DNA from: Paenibacillus gyeongsangnamensis
Lineage (GTDB): Bacteria; Bacillota; Bacilli; Paenibacillales; NBRC-103111
DNA: 64,000 bases
NCBI RefSeq assembly: GCF_027533625.1
Contig: NZ_JAQAGZ010000018.1
Coordinates: 124,001-188,000, forward strand
Direction of reading: 5' to 3'
Shown here: piece by piece, positions 8,811 through 17,780 of the stretch
Numbering within the stretch: position 1 is the first letter of the stretch
Layout: every line of letters begins with the position of its first letter
The notes under the pieces: model-generated
Seen by the model: the letters and a program-made list of their open reading frames with translations, nothing else
Told to the model about the DNA's origin: nothing
Database searches by the model: none
Made by a program: the position numbers and the translations under genes

Positions 8811-9707
8811 ATGGATTTGCGGAACTTAACCTATATTCTTGAGGTCGCCAGGCAGCAAAACTTCACGAAAGCAGCCGACATATTGCACCTGACGCAGCCG
8901 ACCCTGAGCAAGCTGGTAAAAAGCATGGAAGACGAGCTCGGCGTCACGTTGTTCGACCGTTCGGGCAAAACGATCAAGCTGACCGACGCAGGCGCGGCCG
9001 CCGTGCAGCAAATCCATCACATTCTGAAGTCCGTGAACGATTTGTATACGACACTGGACGACGTTTCCGAGCTCAAGACCGGCTCGATCAAGATCGGCCT
9101 GCCTCCGGTGGTCAGTACGGTCTTTTTCCCCCGAATCATCGCTCCGTTTCAGCGCAAATACCCGAACATCGACTTCGACATGGTGGAAGAGGGCGCAAAA
9201 AAGATCGAGCAGCTCGTGCTGGGCGGGTCAATCGATGTAGGCGTCGTCCTGTCTCCCGACGAGGACTCCAGCTTAGGGCGGCTGCCTTTCCTTCAACAGC
9301 GTTTGTCGCTTCTTCTTCATAAGACCCACCCCTTGTCGGATCGGGCCTCGGTCTCGTTGACGGAATTAAGCAAAGAGCCGTTCCTGCTGTTCGCCAAAGG
9401 CTTTGCCGTCCGGCAGCACGTTCTCGAAGCCTGCCACAGCTCGGGGTTTCATCCGCCCATCGCCTACGAGAGCTCCCAGTGGGATCTGCTCGTCGAGATG
9501 GTCGCCGCGGGGATGGGCGTTTCCTTCCTGCCGGAGCCTATCTGCTCGAAGGTAACAAGCCCGGATGTGAGCATCGTGCCGTCCACGACCCCGCAAATCC
9601 CCTGGTACTTGTACGTGATCTGGAACAACGAGCGATACGTGTCCTATGCCCTGCGGGAGCTGCTTGCTTTTATCCGGACGGCGTCCAGACTGGAAACCGG
9701 GAAATAA
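8811..9707 (+). CDS. LysR-family regulator, divergent from the ketone-body operon
   Basis: 298-residue LysR-type regulator. The N-terminal winged helix has the standard signature (LRNLTYILEVARQQNFTKAA, LTQPTLSKLVKSMEDELG) and is followed by a two-lobe effector-binding domain from about residue 90. I chose ATG at 8811 because it gives the usual MDLR start and a GGTTGGGG site lies upstream; ATG at 8802 is an alternative. The divergent position suggests it controls the permease-to-thiolase operon, perhaps sensing 3-hydroxybutyrate or acetoacetate, but the ligand is inference. Confidence 0.9.
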   Translation: MDLRNLTYILEVARQQNFTKAADILHLTQPTLSKLVKSMEDELGVTLFDRSGKTIKLTDAGAAAVQQIHHILKSVNDLYTTLDDVSELKTGSIKIGLPPVVSTVFFPRIIAPFQRKYPNIDFDMVEEGAKKIEQLVLGGSIDVGVVLSPDEDSSLGRLPFLQQRLSLLLHKTHPLSDRASVSLTELSKEPFLLFAKGFAVRQHVLEACHSSGFHPPIAYESSQWDLLVEMVAAGMGVSFLPEPICSKVTSPDVSIVPSTTPQIPWYLYVIWNNERYVSYALRELLAFIRTASRLETGK

Positions 9708-9812
9708 AAGAGTGCCCGCCGCCATGCCGAACATGAAGCACGAGCGGTTCATAGCTGCGTTTGCGCACAAGCTTCCTGCGGACCAATGCAGCTTCCCTCC
9801 GACCCGCTCGAA

Positions 9813-9856
9813 CAAAAAAGGCCGTCCCCCGGTCGAATGACCACGGGGACAGCCTT
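9813..9856 (-). terminator. Terminator after araA
   Basis: Read on the minus strand, a long stem (AAGGCTGTCCCC paired with GGGGGACGGCCTT) is followed by TTTTTT. It lies 10 bp after the araA stop and closes the araDBA operon. Confidence 0.85.
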
Positions 9857-9865
9857 CACTCATGT

Positions 9866-11356
9866 CTATCGCAGCTTCCAAGCGATATCGTTCCAGCGCA
9901 GCTCGCTGCGGAACGTGCGTTGCGAAGTGTGCTTATCGATCAGTACGTATTCGATGCCGGCCATGTCGGCGAAATCGATCAGCTGTTCGCTCGTCACTTC
10001 GTAGGAGAATACGGTGTGATGCGCCCCGCCCGCCAAAATCCAGGCCTCCGCCGATTCGCTAAGCGAAGGCTGCGGCTTCCACAGCACGCGCGCGACCGGC
10101 AGCTTCGGCATCGGCCGCTCCGGCTGCACCGCGTCGACCTCGTTGATCAGCAGGCGGAACCGCTGGCCGAGGTCGATGACCGAGGCGTTCAACGCCGCGC
10201 CGGAGCGGCTGTCGAACACCATGCGGGCCGGGTCCGCCTTGCCGCCGATGCCGAGCGGATGCACCTCCAGCTTCGGCTTCGCGGCCGCGATGGTCGGGCA
10301 TACCTCCAGCATATGCGCGCCGAGCACCAGTTCGTTATCCGGCTCGAGATGGTAGGTGTAGTCTTCCATGAACGAGGTGCCTTTGCCGCCTGCCATGATC
10401 TTCGCCACGCGGACAAGCGCCGCCGTCTTCCAGTCGCCCTCGCCGCCGAAGCCGTAACCGTCCTCCATCAGCCGCTGGACCGCCAGCCCCGGCAGCTGCT
10501 TCAGCCCGTGCAGGTCCTCGAACGTCGTCGTGAAGGCCGTGAAGCCGCCCTCCTCGAGAAAAGCGCGCAGCCCCAGCTCGATGCGGGCCTGGTATTTGAT
10601 CGCCTCGCGGACCGGTCCGTCCGACATTCCCGCAGGCGTGATTTCGTAGCGCTCGGCATATTCCCCGAGCAGCCGGTTCACCTCAGTCTCGCGGACCGCG
10701 TCCACGCGCGCCGCCAGGTCGCCGACGCCGTACCCGTGCACCGTCCAGCCGAACCGGATTTGCGCTTCGACCTTGTCGCCCTCGGTGACCGCTACCTGGC
10801 GCATGTTGTCCCCGAAGCGGGCCACCTTGAGCTTGCGGCTCTCCGTATACCCGACCGCCGTACGCATCCAGCCCCCGATCCGGCTGCGGACCGCCGGGTC
10901 CTCCCAGTAGCCGGCGACGACTTTGCGGGAGATGCCGAGCCGCGCGCCGATGAAGCCGTACTCCCGGTCGCCGTGAGCGGACTGGTTCGTGTTCATGAAA
11001 TCCATGTCGATGGTATCCCACGGAATGTCGCGGTTGAACTGGGTATGCAGGTGCAGGAGCGGCTTGCGCAGCTCGGTCAGGCCGGCAATCCACATCTTGG
11101 CCGGGGAGAATGTATGCATCCATGTGATGAGGCCCGCACAGCGCTCATCCGCGTTCGCCTCCATGCAGAGGCGGTGAATGTCCTCCGGGTTCGTCAGCAC
11201 CGGCTTGAATTCCACAGGATAAGAAATCGCCTCGTCGCGGTCCAGCCCCTGCGCGATCCGAAGCGAGTGCGCGTCCACCTCCCGCAGCGTCTCCGGACCG
11301 TACAAATGCTGGCTTCCCGTAACAAACCAGAATACATAAGGCTTCAATTGCAGCAT
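9866..11356 (-). CDS. araA: L-arabinose isomerase
   Basis: 496-residue enzyme, the usual AraA length. It converts L-arabinose to L-ribulose using Mn2+. The N-terminal YVFWFVTGSQHLYG is diagnostic. The conserved metal/active-site stretches are visible: GEGDWKTAALVR, TSFMEDYTYHLEP with its Glu and His, LGAHMLEVCP and the C-terminal GGAHHTVFSYEV. It is the third gene of araD-araB-araA, starting 39 bp after araB, and is followed by a strong terminator. The AraR box upstream of araD predicts arabinose induction. Confidence 0.97.
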   Translation of the reverse strand: MLQLKPYVFWFVTGSQHLYGPETLREVDAHSLRIAQGLDRDEAISYPVEFKPVLTNPEDIHRLCMEANADERCAGLITWMHTFSPAKMWIAGLTELRKPLLHLHTQFNRDIPWDTIDMDFMNTNQSAHGDREYGFIGARLGISRKVVAGYWEDPAVRSRIGGWMRTAVGYTESRKLKVARFGDNMRQVAVTEGDKVEAQIRFGWTVHGYGVGDLAARVDAVRETEVNRLLGEYAERYEITPAGMSDGPVREAIKYQARIELGLRAFLEEGGFTAFTTTFEDLHGLKQLPGLAVQRLMEDGYGFGGEGDWKTAALVRVAKIMAGGKGTSFMEDYTYHLEPDNELVLGAHMLEVCPTIAAAKPKLEVHPLGIGGKADPARMVFDSRSGAALNASVIDLGQRFRLLINEVDAVQPERPMPKLPVARVLWKPQPSLSESAEAWILAGGAHHTVFSYEVTSEQLIDFADMAGIEYVLIDKHTSQRTFRSELRWNDIAWKLR

Positions 11357-11395
11357 AAAACTTATTCCTCCTCGGATAATGGAATGAAGATGGGA

Positions 11396-13072
11396 TTAAT
11401 GCCCGCTTGCTTCCTCTTTGATCGATTTCAGCCGTTTCATCACGTCGTTTCCGCCGCGGCCGAAATAGTCGTGCAGCTTGCTGTATTCTTGATACAGCTT
11501 CTCGTATACCGCAACGTTCTCCGGAATTGGCTTGTACGTCTCTTCGCGGACCCGCGCCATCTTCCGCGCCGCCTCGACGATGGAATCGTAGCCGCCTTGC
11601 GCCGCGCCCGCAGCTACCGCGCCGAACATCGCCGCGCCGAGCGCCGGGGTTTGCTTCGAAGCAGCAATCTTGATTTCGCGGTTCGTCACGTCGGCGTAAA
11701 TCTGCATCAGCAGCCGGTTCTTTTGCGGCAGTCCCCCGCAGGCGTACAGCTCATACACTTCAACACCGTTCTCATGGAACGCTTCGACGATCTTGCGCGT
11801 CCCATAAGCGGTCGCCTCCAGCAGGGTGCGGTAAATTTCCTCCGGCTTCGTCAGCAGCGTGCAGCCGACGAGCAGACCGGTAAGATCCGTATCCACGAGC
11901 ACCGAACGGTTGCCGTTCCACCAATCGAGCGCGAGAAGCCCCGACTCGCCCGGCTTGTATGCGGCAGCCTGCCGCTCCAGCCACACGTGCACGCTCACGC
12001 CTTCCCGCTCCGCGGCCTCCTTCACATAAGCCGGCACCGCCTCATCCACATACCAGGCAAAGATGTCGCCTACCGCCGACTGTCCCGCCTCATAACCCAT
12101 ATACCCGGGGATAATACCGTCCTCCACGACGCCGCACATGCCTTCCACCCGTTTCTCTTCCGTGCCCAGCAGCATGTGGCAAATCGACGTGCCCATCGCC
12201 ATGACCAGCTTGCCTGGAGTAACGACACCGACGCCGGGCACGGCCGCATGCGCGTCCACATTGCCAACAGCCACCGCGATCCCCGGCTTCAGCCCCATGC
12301 GCTGCGCCATCTCCGCCGTCAGTCCGCCGGCCTTCGTGCCCAGCGGTACGACCTCGCCCCGCAGCTTCGTCTCCGTCAAATTCTCCAGCCGCGGATCCAG
12401 CGCCTTGAAGAACTCCTTGCCCGGGTAGCCGTCCTGCTTGTGCCAAATGGCTTTATAGCCTGCCGTACAGCTGTTGCGCACGATGTTACCGGTCATCCGC
12501 GATACGACCCAGTCGGCCGCTTCCAGGAACCGGTCGGCCCTTGCGTACATGTCCGCATCCTCGTTCAAAATTTGCCATATCTTCGCAATCATCCATTCGG
12601 ATGAGATTCTACCGCCGTACCTTGGCAGGAAAGCTTCGCCCCGCGCTTTGGCGATTTCATTAATTAGGTTCGCTTCCTCCTGCGCCGCGTGGTGCTTCCA
12701 GAGCTTCACCCAGCTGTGCGGGCGGTGCTTCAGCTCCGGGTCGAAACAGAGGGGCTCTCCCGTTTGATCTACCGGCAGCATCGTGCAGGCGGTGAAATCG
12801 ATCCCGATTCCGATGACGTCGGCCGGATCGACCCCGGAAGCGCGGATCACTTCAGGGACGGACCGCGTTAGCACCTCGATATAATCGGCCGGGTGCTGCA
12901 AGGCCCAATCGTGGCCCAGCTTGACGCCGGAATCCGGCAGCCGCTCGTCGATCACGTTATGCGGATAAGGGGTGACATGGTCCGCAACTTCCGTCCCGTC
13001 GGACAGGTCGACGAGCACGGCACGGCCCGATTCGGTGCCATAATCGATGCCAATGGCGTATTTTTTGTTCAT
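11396..13072 (-). CDS. araB: L-ribulokinase
   Basis: 558-residue FGGY-family kinase that phosphorylates L-ribulose to L-ribulose-5-phosphate with ATP. The N-terminal phosphate loop IGIDYGTESGRAVLVD, the IGIDFTACTMLPVD segment and the C-terminal YACGGLPQKNRLLMQ FGGY signature are all present, and the length matches AraB rather than xylulokinase. Its start overlaps the araD stop by 4 bp (ATGA), implying coupled translation. It is the second gene of the arabinose operon. Confidence 0.97.
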   Translation of the reverse strand: MNKKYAIGIDYGTESGRAVLVDLSDGTEVADHVTPYPHNVIDERLPDSGVKLGHDWALQHPADYIEVLTRSVPEVIRASGVDPADVIGIGIDFTACTMLPVDQTGEPLCFDPELKHRPHSWVKLWKHHAAQEEANLINEIAKARGEAFLPRYGGRISSEWMIAKIWQILNEDADMYARADRFLEAADWVVSRMTGNIVRNSCTAGYKAIWHKQDGYPGKEFFKALDPRLENLTETKLRGEVVPLGTKAGGLTAEMAQRMGLKPGIAVAVGNVDAHAAVPGVGVVTPGKLVMAMGTSICHMLLGTEEKRVEGMCGVVEDGIIPGYMGYEAGQSAVGDIFAWYVDEAVPAYVKEAAEREGVSVHVWLERQAAAYKPGESGLLALDWWNGNRSVLVDTDLTGLLVGCTLLTKPEEIYRTLLEATAYGTRKIVEAFHENGVEVYELYACGGLPQKNRLLMQIYADVTNREIKIAASKQTPALGAAMFGAVAAGAAQGGYDSIVEAARKMARVREETYKPIPENVAVYEKLYQEYSKLHDYFGRGGNDVMKRLKSIKEEASGH

Positions 13073-13779
13073 TGGGGCTGAGACCTCCTTCCGTCCTGAC
13101 CGTAATAAGCGCCGGCTCCGTGCTTCCGCAGGAAATGCCGGTCGAGCAGCGTTTGATCCATCGGGGGCGCAGCCGGATTAAGATAAAAGGTGCAGTAGGC
13201 CATCTTGGCCACCTCCTCAAGAACGACGGCGTTATGCACGGCGTTAGAAGCGTCCTTTCCCCAGCTGAACGGCGCATGGCAGTGAACGAGTACTCCGGGA
13301 ATCCGTTCCGGATCTTTATCGCGGAAGGTCTCGATGATGACGTTGCCGGTTTCGAGCTCGTAAGCGCCTTCAATCTCCGCAGTCGTCATCGGCCGGGTGC
13401 ACGGCACCTCTCCGTAAAAATAATCCGCATGCGTTGTTCCCAGCGCCGGAATGCCCTTACCCGCCTGCGCCCAGGTCGTAGCCCAAGGCGAATGGGTATG
13501 TACAATTCCCCCGATTTTGGGGAATGCCTTGTACAGGGCCAGGTGCGTCGGCGTATCGGAGGAAGGCTTCAGATCCCCTTCGACGATATGCCCCTGCAGA
13601 TCAAGGACGACAAGATCGTCCACCTTCAACGCCTCGTATGGAACCCCGCTGGGCTTAATGACGACAAGGCCTCGTTCCCGGTCGATTCCGCTTACGTTCC
13701 CCCATGTAAACGTTACCAACCCGTGCCTCGGCAGGTCCAGGTTGGCCTCCAGCACTTCCTTTTTCAGTTGTTCCAACAT
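13069..13779 (-). CDS. araD: L-ribulose-5-phosphate 4-epimerase
   Basis: 236-residue class II aldolase-family epimerase that converts L-ribulose-5-phosphate to D-xylulose-5-phosphate for the pentose phosphate pathway. The zinc-binding histidines lie in GIVHTHSPWATTWAQ and further on near VHCHAPFSWG; the phosphate-binding WGNVSGIDR and KPSGVPY loops are present. It is first in araDBA. The upstream gap contains an AraR-type operator. The araD-araB-araA order differs from the araABD order of B. subtilis. Confidence 0.96.
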   Translation of the reverse strand: MLEQLKKEVLEANLDLPRHGLVTFTWGNVSGIDRERGLVVIKPSGVPYEALKVDDLVVLDLQGHIVEGDLKPSSDTPTHLALYKAFPKIGGIVHTHSPWATTWAQAGKGIPALGTTHADYFYGEVPCTRPMTTAEIEGAYELETGNVIIETFRDKDPERIPGVLVHCHAPFSWGKDASNAVHNAVVLEEVAKMAYCTFYLNPAAPPMDQTLLDRHFLRKHGAGAYYGQDGRRSQPQ

Positions 13780-13829
13780 TTCGTCACCGTCTCCTCTCTT
13801 TATTCATATCATTCCTTAAACACATTATA

Positions 13830-13846
13830 TATTTGTACGTACATTT
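13830..13846. promoter_or_regulatory. AraR operator upstream of araDBA
   Basis: TATTTGTACGTACATTT is almost the canonical Bacillus AraR palindrome (ATTTGTACGTACAAAT type). It lies about 50 bp upstream of the araD start, where bound repressor would block transcription. A related box precedes the araR gene. Confidence 0.88.
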
Positions 13847-13982
13847 ATTCAATACTTTTTTGCTAAATAAGTGACTCGTTTTTGCTTACTTGAACAGCAA
13901 GTTAAATCCTAGTTAAATCGACGGCAGCGCCCAATCTACCAATTTCCAATTCGACAAATTCTGCTATAATGAACAGTAGATT

Positions 13983-14038
13983 GGACCGCAGGTCCAACAT
14001 TTTCCGGCACGGATACAAAGACCTGTAAGGAGCGGTCT
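13983..14038 (+). promoter_or_regulatory. Structured 5' leader with the Shine-Dalgarno in a bulge
   Basis: Two nested stems can form. The inner one pairs CAGGTC (13989-13994) with GACCTG (14020-14025). The outer one pairs GACCG (13984-13988) with CGGTC (14033-14037). The seven bases between the two right-hand strands are TAAGGAG, the ribosome binding site of the next gene. Folding would place the site in a bulge, suggesting translation control by an RNA switch or protein. I could not match it to a known riboswitch class. Confidence 0.45.
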
Positions 14039-14045
14039 TCTTAAG

Positions 14046-16076
14046 ATGCAAGCGGCAGCGCCTAACCGGCATGCCAAAAATATTCTTTTATTGGTGGTGA
14101 ACGCTTTGAAACCGATTATAAAACAGCTCGTTTGTTGGACATTGTCCCTCCTTTTGGCGATGCCCGCTTTTGCCGTGCAGGCGGCCGAGCCGGCTCCCGG
14201 TACTCTCGACGTGAGCGGCGTACATATCGATGACGTTGTAAACCAAATTTCTCAAAACCATCTTACGAAATCCGACATTGTCCAATTGCTGAAAAGCATC
14301 CAACCCATGGCCGTTATGCCATCGGTTTATAATCATGTCTATGTTACCGGCGTTAGCATTACGCCAACCTCCGCTACCATTCCGGTAGGGGGAACCCAGA
14401 GCTTTACGAAGACGATTTCTCCCGCCAACGCCACGAATCAGGACGTGAACTGGACCAGCAGCGATCCGTCCGTCGCGAAGGTTGTGTACAATACCGGAGT
14501 GGCCACCGGTATTGGCGCAGGAACGGCTGCCATTACGGCGACTACGGCAGACGGCGGCTACACCGCATCGGCCGTCATTTCGGTGCTGCCCGTTACCGTG
14601 CCGGTCACCGGGATCTCGATAGCTCCTGCGGTATCGACGATACCTCTGGGCGGATCCCAAATGCTCACCAAAACCGTCACGCCGGCCAATGCCTCGAATC
14701 CGAACGCAACCTGGACGAGCAGTAATCCTTCGGTGGCGGCCGTCGTTTACGACACGGGAGCCGTAAAGGGAGTAGGCATAGGTACAGCCACGATTACGGC
14801 GACGACCCTGGACGGCTTGCATTCCGCGTCGGCCCTCGTCATCGTCGTACCCGTCCCGATAACCGGCATCACCGTCACTCCTGCGAAGGCAACGATTACC
14901 TGGGGCGACACGGCGGTATTCACAAGCAGCGCCGTGCCGGCTGGCGCCGTCAATCCCGCCGTAACCTGGACCAGCAGCAACCCTTCGGTGGCAGCCGTCG
15001 TTTACAATACGGGAGTCGTAACGGGAGTCAGCCCGGGAACCGCCATCATTACGGCAACGACCCTGAACGGCACGTTTTCGGCCTGGGCCGGCATCACCGT
15101 TCTGCCGGTGTCGGTATCGGGGATCAGCGTAAGTCCCGCGTCGGCGACGATCATTCGGGGACAAACACAGACGCTCACCAAGACCGTTACACCTATGAAC
15201 GCATCCAATCCGGACGTCATCTGGACCACCAGTGATCCGTCCGTCGCAATCGTCGATCCGAAGGGCAACGTCACGGGAGTTGGGGTCGGGACGGCAACCA
15301 TTGCGGCAACGACGATCGACGGCGGATATCATGCCGGGGCCGTCATCGCCGTTACTCAAATCCAAGGCAATGCCGGCGTCACCATCGTTTCGCCGAGTCT
15401 TCGCAATACTGCTAAACCTACCGTATTTTCGGGCACCGTGTATGATCCGGACGGGAATGAATATGTAGGCTTCGTCAAGGTCCGCATTAAAAATCAGAAC
15501 GGACAATACTTGAAATCCGACGGCACGTTTGCCACGGATTCGACGGTCTACGATTTTCATGCACCGGTCAGCGGCTCGACCTGGTCTTTGACTTTGACCA
15601 ATCCCGATTTCGCGGAGGACACGGGATCAGGCAATTATTATTATGTTGAAGCTTACGCAAACGACGGTCTCGACGGCCCCGTCAGCAGCCAAATGTTCTC
15701 CTATACGACAGGGCCGATGACGATTTCGCCGGGATATGACGTCCAGCTCTATTATTACATGGGGAATGTCGTCTTCGCCCTCGGCGTGACGAATTACGGA
15801 CGTATTCATTATGTGTATCAGCCCGTTTCCATAGCGGCGGCACCTACCGTTCAACAAGTGGCGGAAGGAAAAACCGGTGATGACGCTCCCGCTCCGGAAG
15901 CCGGTTTCTTTGATACCATCGGCATCAATACGAATCTGCTCGCGCCATATCCTACAGGATTGGAAACCGGCGTGGAATACAAGGTTTATTACGTACTGGA
16001 AGACCTTAACCATCAATTCAGCCCTGTTCTGGTCACCGGCACATCCGTGATGATACCTTATCCGGTTTTGATGTGA
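14046..16076 (+). CDS. Secreted surface protein with four bacterial Ig-like (Big_2) repeats
   Basis: 676 residues. A signal peptide (hydrophobic CWTLSLLLAMPAFAVQA, about residues 31-47) is followed by a short spacer and four ~86-residue Big_2 repeats at roughly 100-186, 186-271, 271-357 and 357-440. Each begins like VTGVSITPTSATIPVGGTQ and contains WTSSDPSVA...G. The remaining ~235 residues are a unique extracellular region with no sortase or S-layer-homology motif that I can see. I kept ATG at 14046 with AAGGAG upstream; the signal peptide starts late, so a TTG at 14106 behind GGTGGTG is a real alternative. It sits between araD and araR, which is unusual. A role in adhesion or polysaccharide binding is plausible but unproven. 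Confidence 0.85.
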   Translation: MQAAAPNRHAKNILLLVVNALKPIIKQLVCWTLSLLLAMPAFAVQAAEPAPGTLDVSGVHIDDVVNQISQNHLTKSDIVQLLKSIQPMAVMPSVYNHVYVTGVSITPTSATIPVGGTQSFTKTISPANATNQDVNWTSSDPSVAKVVYNTGVATGIGAGTAAITATTADGGYTASAVISVLPVTVPVTGISIAPAVSTIPLGGSQMLTKTVTPANASNPNATWTSSNPSVAAVVYDTGAVKGVGIGTATITATTLDGLHSASALVIVVPVPITGITVTPAKATITWGDTAVFTSSAVPAGAVNPAVTWTSSNPSVAAVVYNTGVVTGVSPGTAIITATTLNGTFSAWAGITVLPVSVSGISVSPASATIIRGQTQTLTKTVTPMNASNPDVIWTTSDPSVAIVDPKGNVTGVGVGTATIAATTIDGGYHAGAVIAVTQIQGNAGVTIVSPSLRNTAKPTVFSGTVYDPDGNEYVGFVKVRIKNQNGQYLKSDGTFATDSTVYDFHAPVSGSTWSLTLTNPDFAEDTGSGNYYYVEAYANDGLDGPVSSQMFSYTTGPMTISPGYDVQLYYYMGNVVFALGVTNYGRIHYVYQPVSIAAAPTVQQVAEGKTGDDAPAPEAGFFDTIGINTNLLAPYPTGLETGVEYKVYYVLEDLNHQFSPVLVTGTSVMIPYPVLM

Positions 16077-16084
16077 AGTGCATA

Positions 16085-16187
16085 CCAGGATAAACGGCTA
16101 CGCCGTCCTTGTCTTACAAGGACCAGCGCGTTTATCAAGGTTGATGCGAAGCTGTAAGTTATGAAAACTTATAAATTCTTATCAACT
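16085..16187 (+). repeat. Intergenic repeat A, copy 2
   Basis: Near-identical to 3236-3339 and 34415-34512, with the same GATAAAC/GTTTATC outer arms, inner GTCCTTG/CAAGGAC hairpin and distal AAGTT/AACTT hairpin. It begins 8 bp after the stop of the Ig-repeat protein and directly precedes a terminator. Confidence 0.8.
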
Positions 16188-16191
16188 GAAA

Positions 16192-16235
16192 AAAGACCAT
16201 GCGGCTCTGCGCATACGCAGAATCACATGGTCTTT
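16192..16235. terminator. Bidirectional terminator between the Ig-repeat gene and araR
   Basis: Stem AAAGACCATG paired with CATGGTCTTT, preceded by A residues and with T-rich ends on both strands. It lies between two convergent genes, so it can serve both. Confidence 0.75.
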
Positions 16236-16280
16236 CTTACTTCCCGGAGGCCTTCCGGAAGTATTCCGGAAGCCGGAACT

Positions 16281-17378
16281 TTACAGCCTTCTCGTCGATT
16301 CCCGCACGATCAGCTCCGGCTCGAACACCAAGCCTTCTTCCGGGGGCCTCTGACCTTCGATCATTCCGATCAGCCGCTCTGCCGCCTGCGCTCCCATCCC
16401 CGTCTTAGGATGCGTTAGCGTAGTCAGCTTCACCTCGGTAGCTACCGCAAGAGAGGAGTCGTCGAACCCGACGACCGAAATGTCCTGCGGGACGCTCAGC
16501 CCACTCTGCCGAACAGCCTCAAGCAGTCGGACCGCCAATTCGTCATTGTAGCATACGAACGCCGTAGGCCGTACGGCGGGATCCGCATCCGCGAGCATCG
16601 CCAGCGCCGCCTCGAACGGCTTCGTCTGCTTGTCGTCCGTCATATAATGGACGACCGTCTCCGGCTGCAGCGGCACCCGCATATCGCGATGCGCCCGCAT
16701 GAAGCCCTTTAGCCGGTGCACGCCCTGGAGGTCGTCCATCTTGAAGAAACCGGCGATCCGCCGGTGCCCCAGCTTGATCAAATGCTCCGCGGCCCGATAA
16801 CCGCCCGCCTCATCGTTTACCTTCACATAAGGGCAATCGAGCTCGGCATACCGTTCGTTGATCATCAAATACGGAATTTGATGATAATCCAAGGACAAAT
16901 AATAGCTTAAATTCGGATTTCCCTCCGCGCTGCGGGTAGGCTCGATGATAAGCCCGCTCAGCGGCTGGCTCATCATGAGACGCAGGCTCTCTTGCTCCCG
17001 CTGCTTGTCGTTATCCGTGCTGGACAGCAGCAGGCGGTAGCCCCTTTCCCGCAGCACCGCTTCCGCCCCCCGTACGATATGGGGAAAGATGTAATCCGAT
17101 ATATAGGTCGTAATGATGCCGACCGTCTGCAGCTCCGGCGTCTTGCGCCCGTGCGGGGTGGAGACGAATGTTCCCCTCCCTTGGACGCGCTGCAGCCAGC
17201 CTTCCTGCTCCAGCTCCCCGAACGTTTGGCGGACCGTCTGCCGGCTCATGCCGAACGTCTCGGCAATTTCGTTTTCCGTCGGCATCTGATCATTCGGCTT
17301 CAGCTTCCCCGAATGGAACCAGCCCAGAATCTCCTGCTTGAGCTGCAAATATTTCGGCATCGTTTTGTTCTCTCTCAT
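16281..17378 (-). CDS. araR: Arabinose operon repressor AraR (GntR HTH + LacI-type sensor)
   Basis: 365 residues, close to the B. subtilis AraR length. The N-terminal GntR winged helix (about 6-76: MPKYLQLKQEIL, MPTENEIAETFGMSRQTVRQ) is fused to a LacI/periplasmic-binding-protein domain (about 84-365). This hybrid is characteristic of AraR. L-arabinose binding should release it from operators at 13830 and 17440. ATG at 17378 is used here; ATG at 17360, which begins MPKYLQ, aligns better with the known AraR start and may be the real one. It is convergent with the Ig-repeat gene and separated from araDBA by it. Confidence 0.92.
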   Translation of the reverse strand: MRENKTMPKYLQLKQEILGWFHSGKLKPNDQMPTENEIAETFGMSRQTVRQTFGELEQEGWLQRVQGRGTFVSTPHGRKTPELQTVGIITTYISDYIFPHIVRGAEAVLRERGYRLLLSSTDNDKQREQESLRLMMSQPLSGLIIEPTRSAEGNPNLSYYLSLDYHQIPYLMINERYAELDCPYVKVNDEAGGYRAAEHLIKLGHRRIAGFFKMDDLQGVHRLKGFMRAHRDMRVPLQPETVVHYMTDDKQTKPFEAALAMLADADPAVRPTAFVCYNDELAVRLLEAVRQSGLSVPQDISVVGFDDSSLAVATEVKLTTLTHPKTGMGAQAAERLIGMIEGQRPPEEGLVFEPELIVRESTRRL

Positions 17379-17439
17379 CCCGCGTTAGCACCTCGTATCT
17401 TCCATCGCCGTCTTCATGAGATTCATTATACCTTGGGGC

Positions 17440-17456
17440 AAATTGTATGTACATAT
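17440..17456. promoter_or_regulatory. AraR-type operator upstream of araR
   Basis: AAATTGTATGTACATAT resembles the AraR palindrome with two or three departures from the araD box. It lies about 60 bp upstream of the araR start, consistent with autoregulation. Confidence 0.65.
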
Positions 17457-17497
17457 GGATGGCACCGCAGCGGCGAATTGACCGCCTTTCGGCAGTC

Positions 17498-17703
17498 CCA
17501 GGCTGTAGAGAAACCCATGAAATAAAGAAATCTGCTTTGGTACCCCGGTGGGGTATTCGCCTCCGGCCGCTGTTGTTACCCGTAAAATTTTCAATTGATC
17601 CGCTATGCAGCGGTCATTTTCCGATAACAAAGGCGGACGCTACAAGGGATACCCCACTATACCTTAGCATTTTTCCTGCATATCCGGGTTTCTCGTCAGT
17701 CTG
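17498..17703. repeat. Palindromic element B, copy 2
   Basis: Begins with CCAGGCTGTAGAGAAACCC and ends with GGGTTTCTCGTCAGTCTGA, with the same internal palindrome as the copies at 3375 and 52180. The left flank is a small imperfect hairpin (17480-17497, GACCGCCTTTCGGCAGTC). The right flank resembles the start of repeat A, and a matching hairpin there is not clear. The right arm carries AAAGGCGGACGCTAC at 17629-17643. The element fills most of the gap between araR and the DedA terminator. Confidence 0.75.
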
Positions 17704-17780
17704 ACCGGTTACGCCGTCCTTGCTGTCCCGCAGAAAAACCAGGCACAATGAGATAGCTTAATATCACAAGGCATAAAATG

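Noticed and set aside
9761..12604. 947-codon plus-strand ORF
   Set aside because: Exact antisense shadow of araA and araB, Arg/His/Gln-rich low-complexity translation typical of high-GC antisense frames.
13976..14045. Leader considered as a cyclic-di-GMP riboswitch, since these often control surface proteins
   Set aside because: The conserved core sequences of the known c-di-GMP classes are not present; only the paired stems are supported.
14088..15560. 490-codon minus ORF opposite the Ig-repeat gene
   Set aside because: Antisense of a repetitive coding region; the repeats keep the opposite frame open. No start signals.
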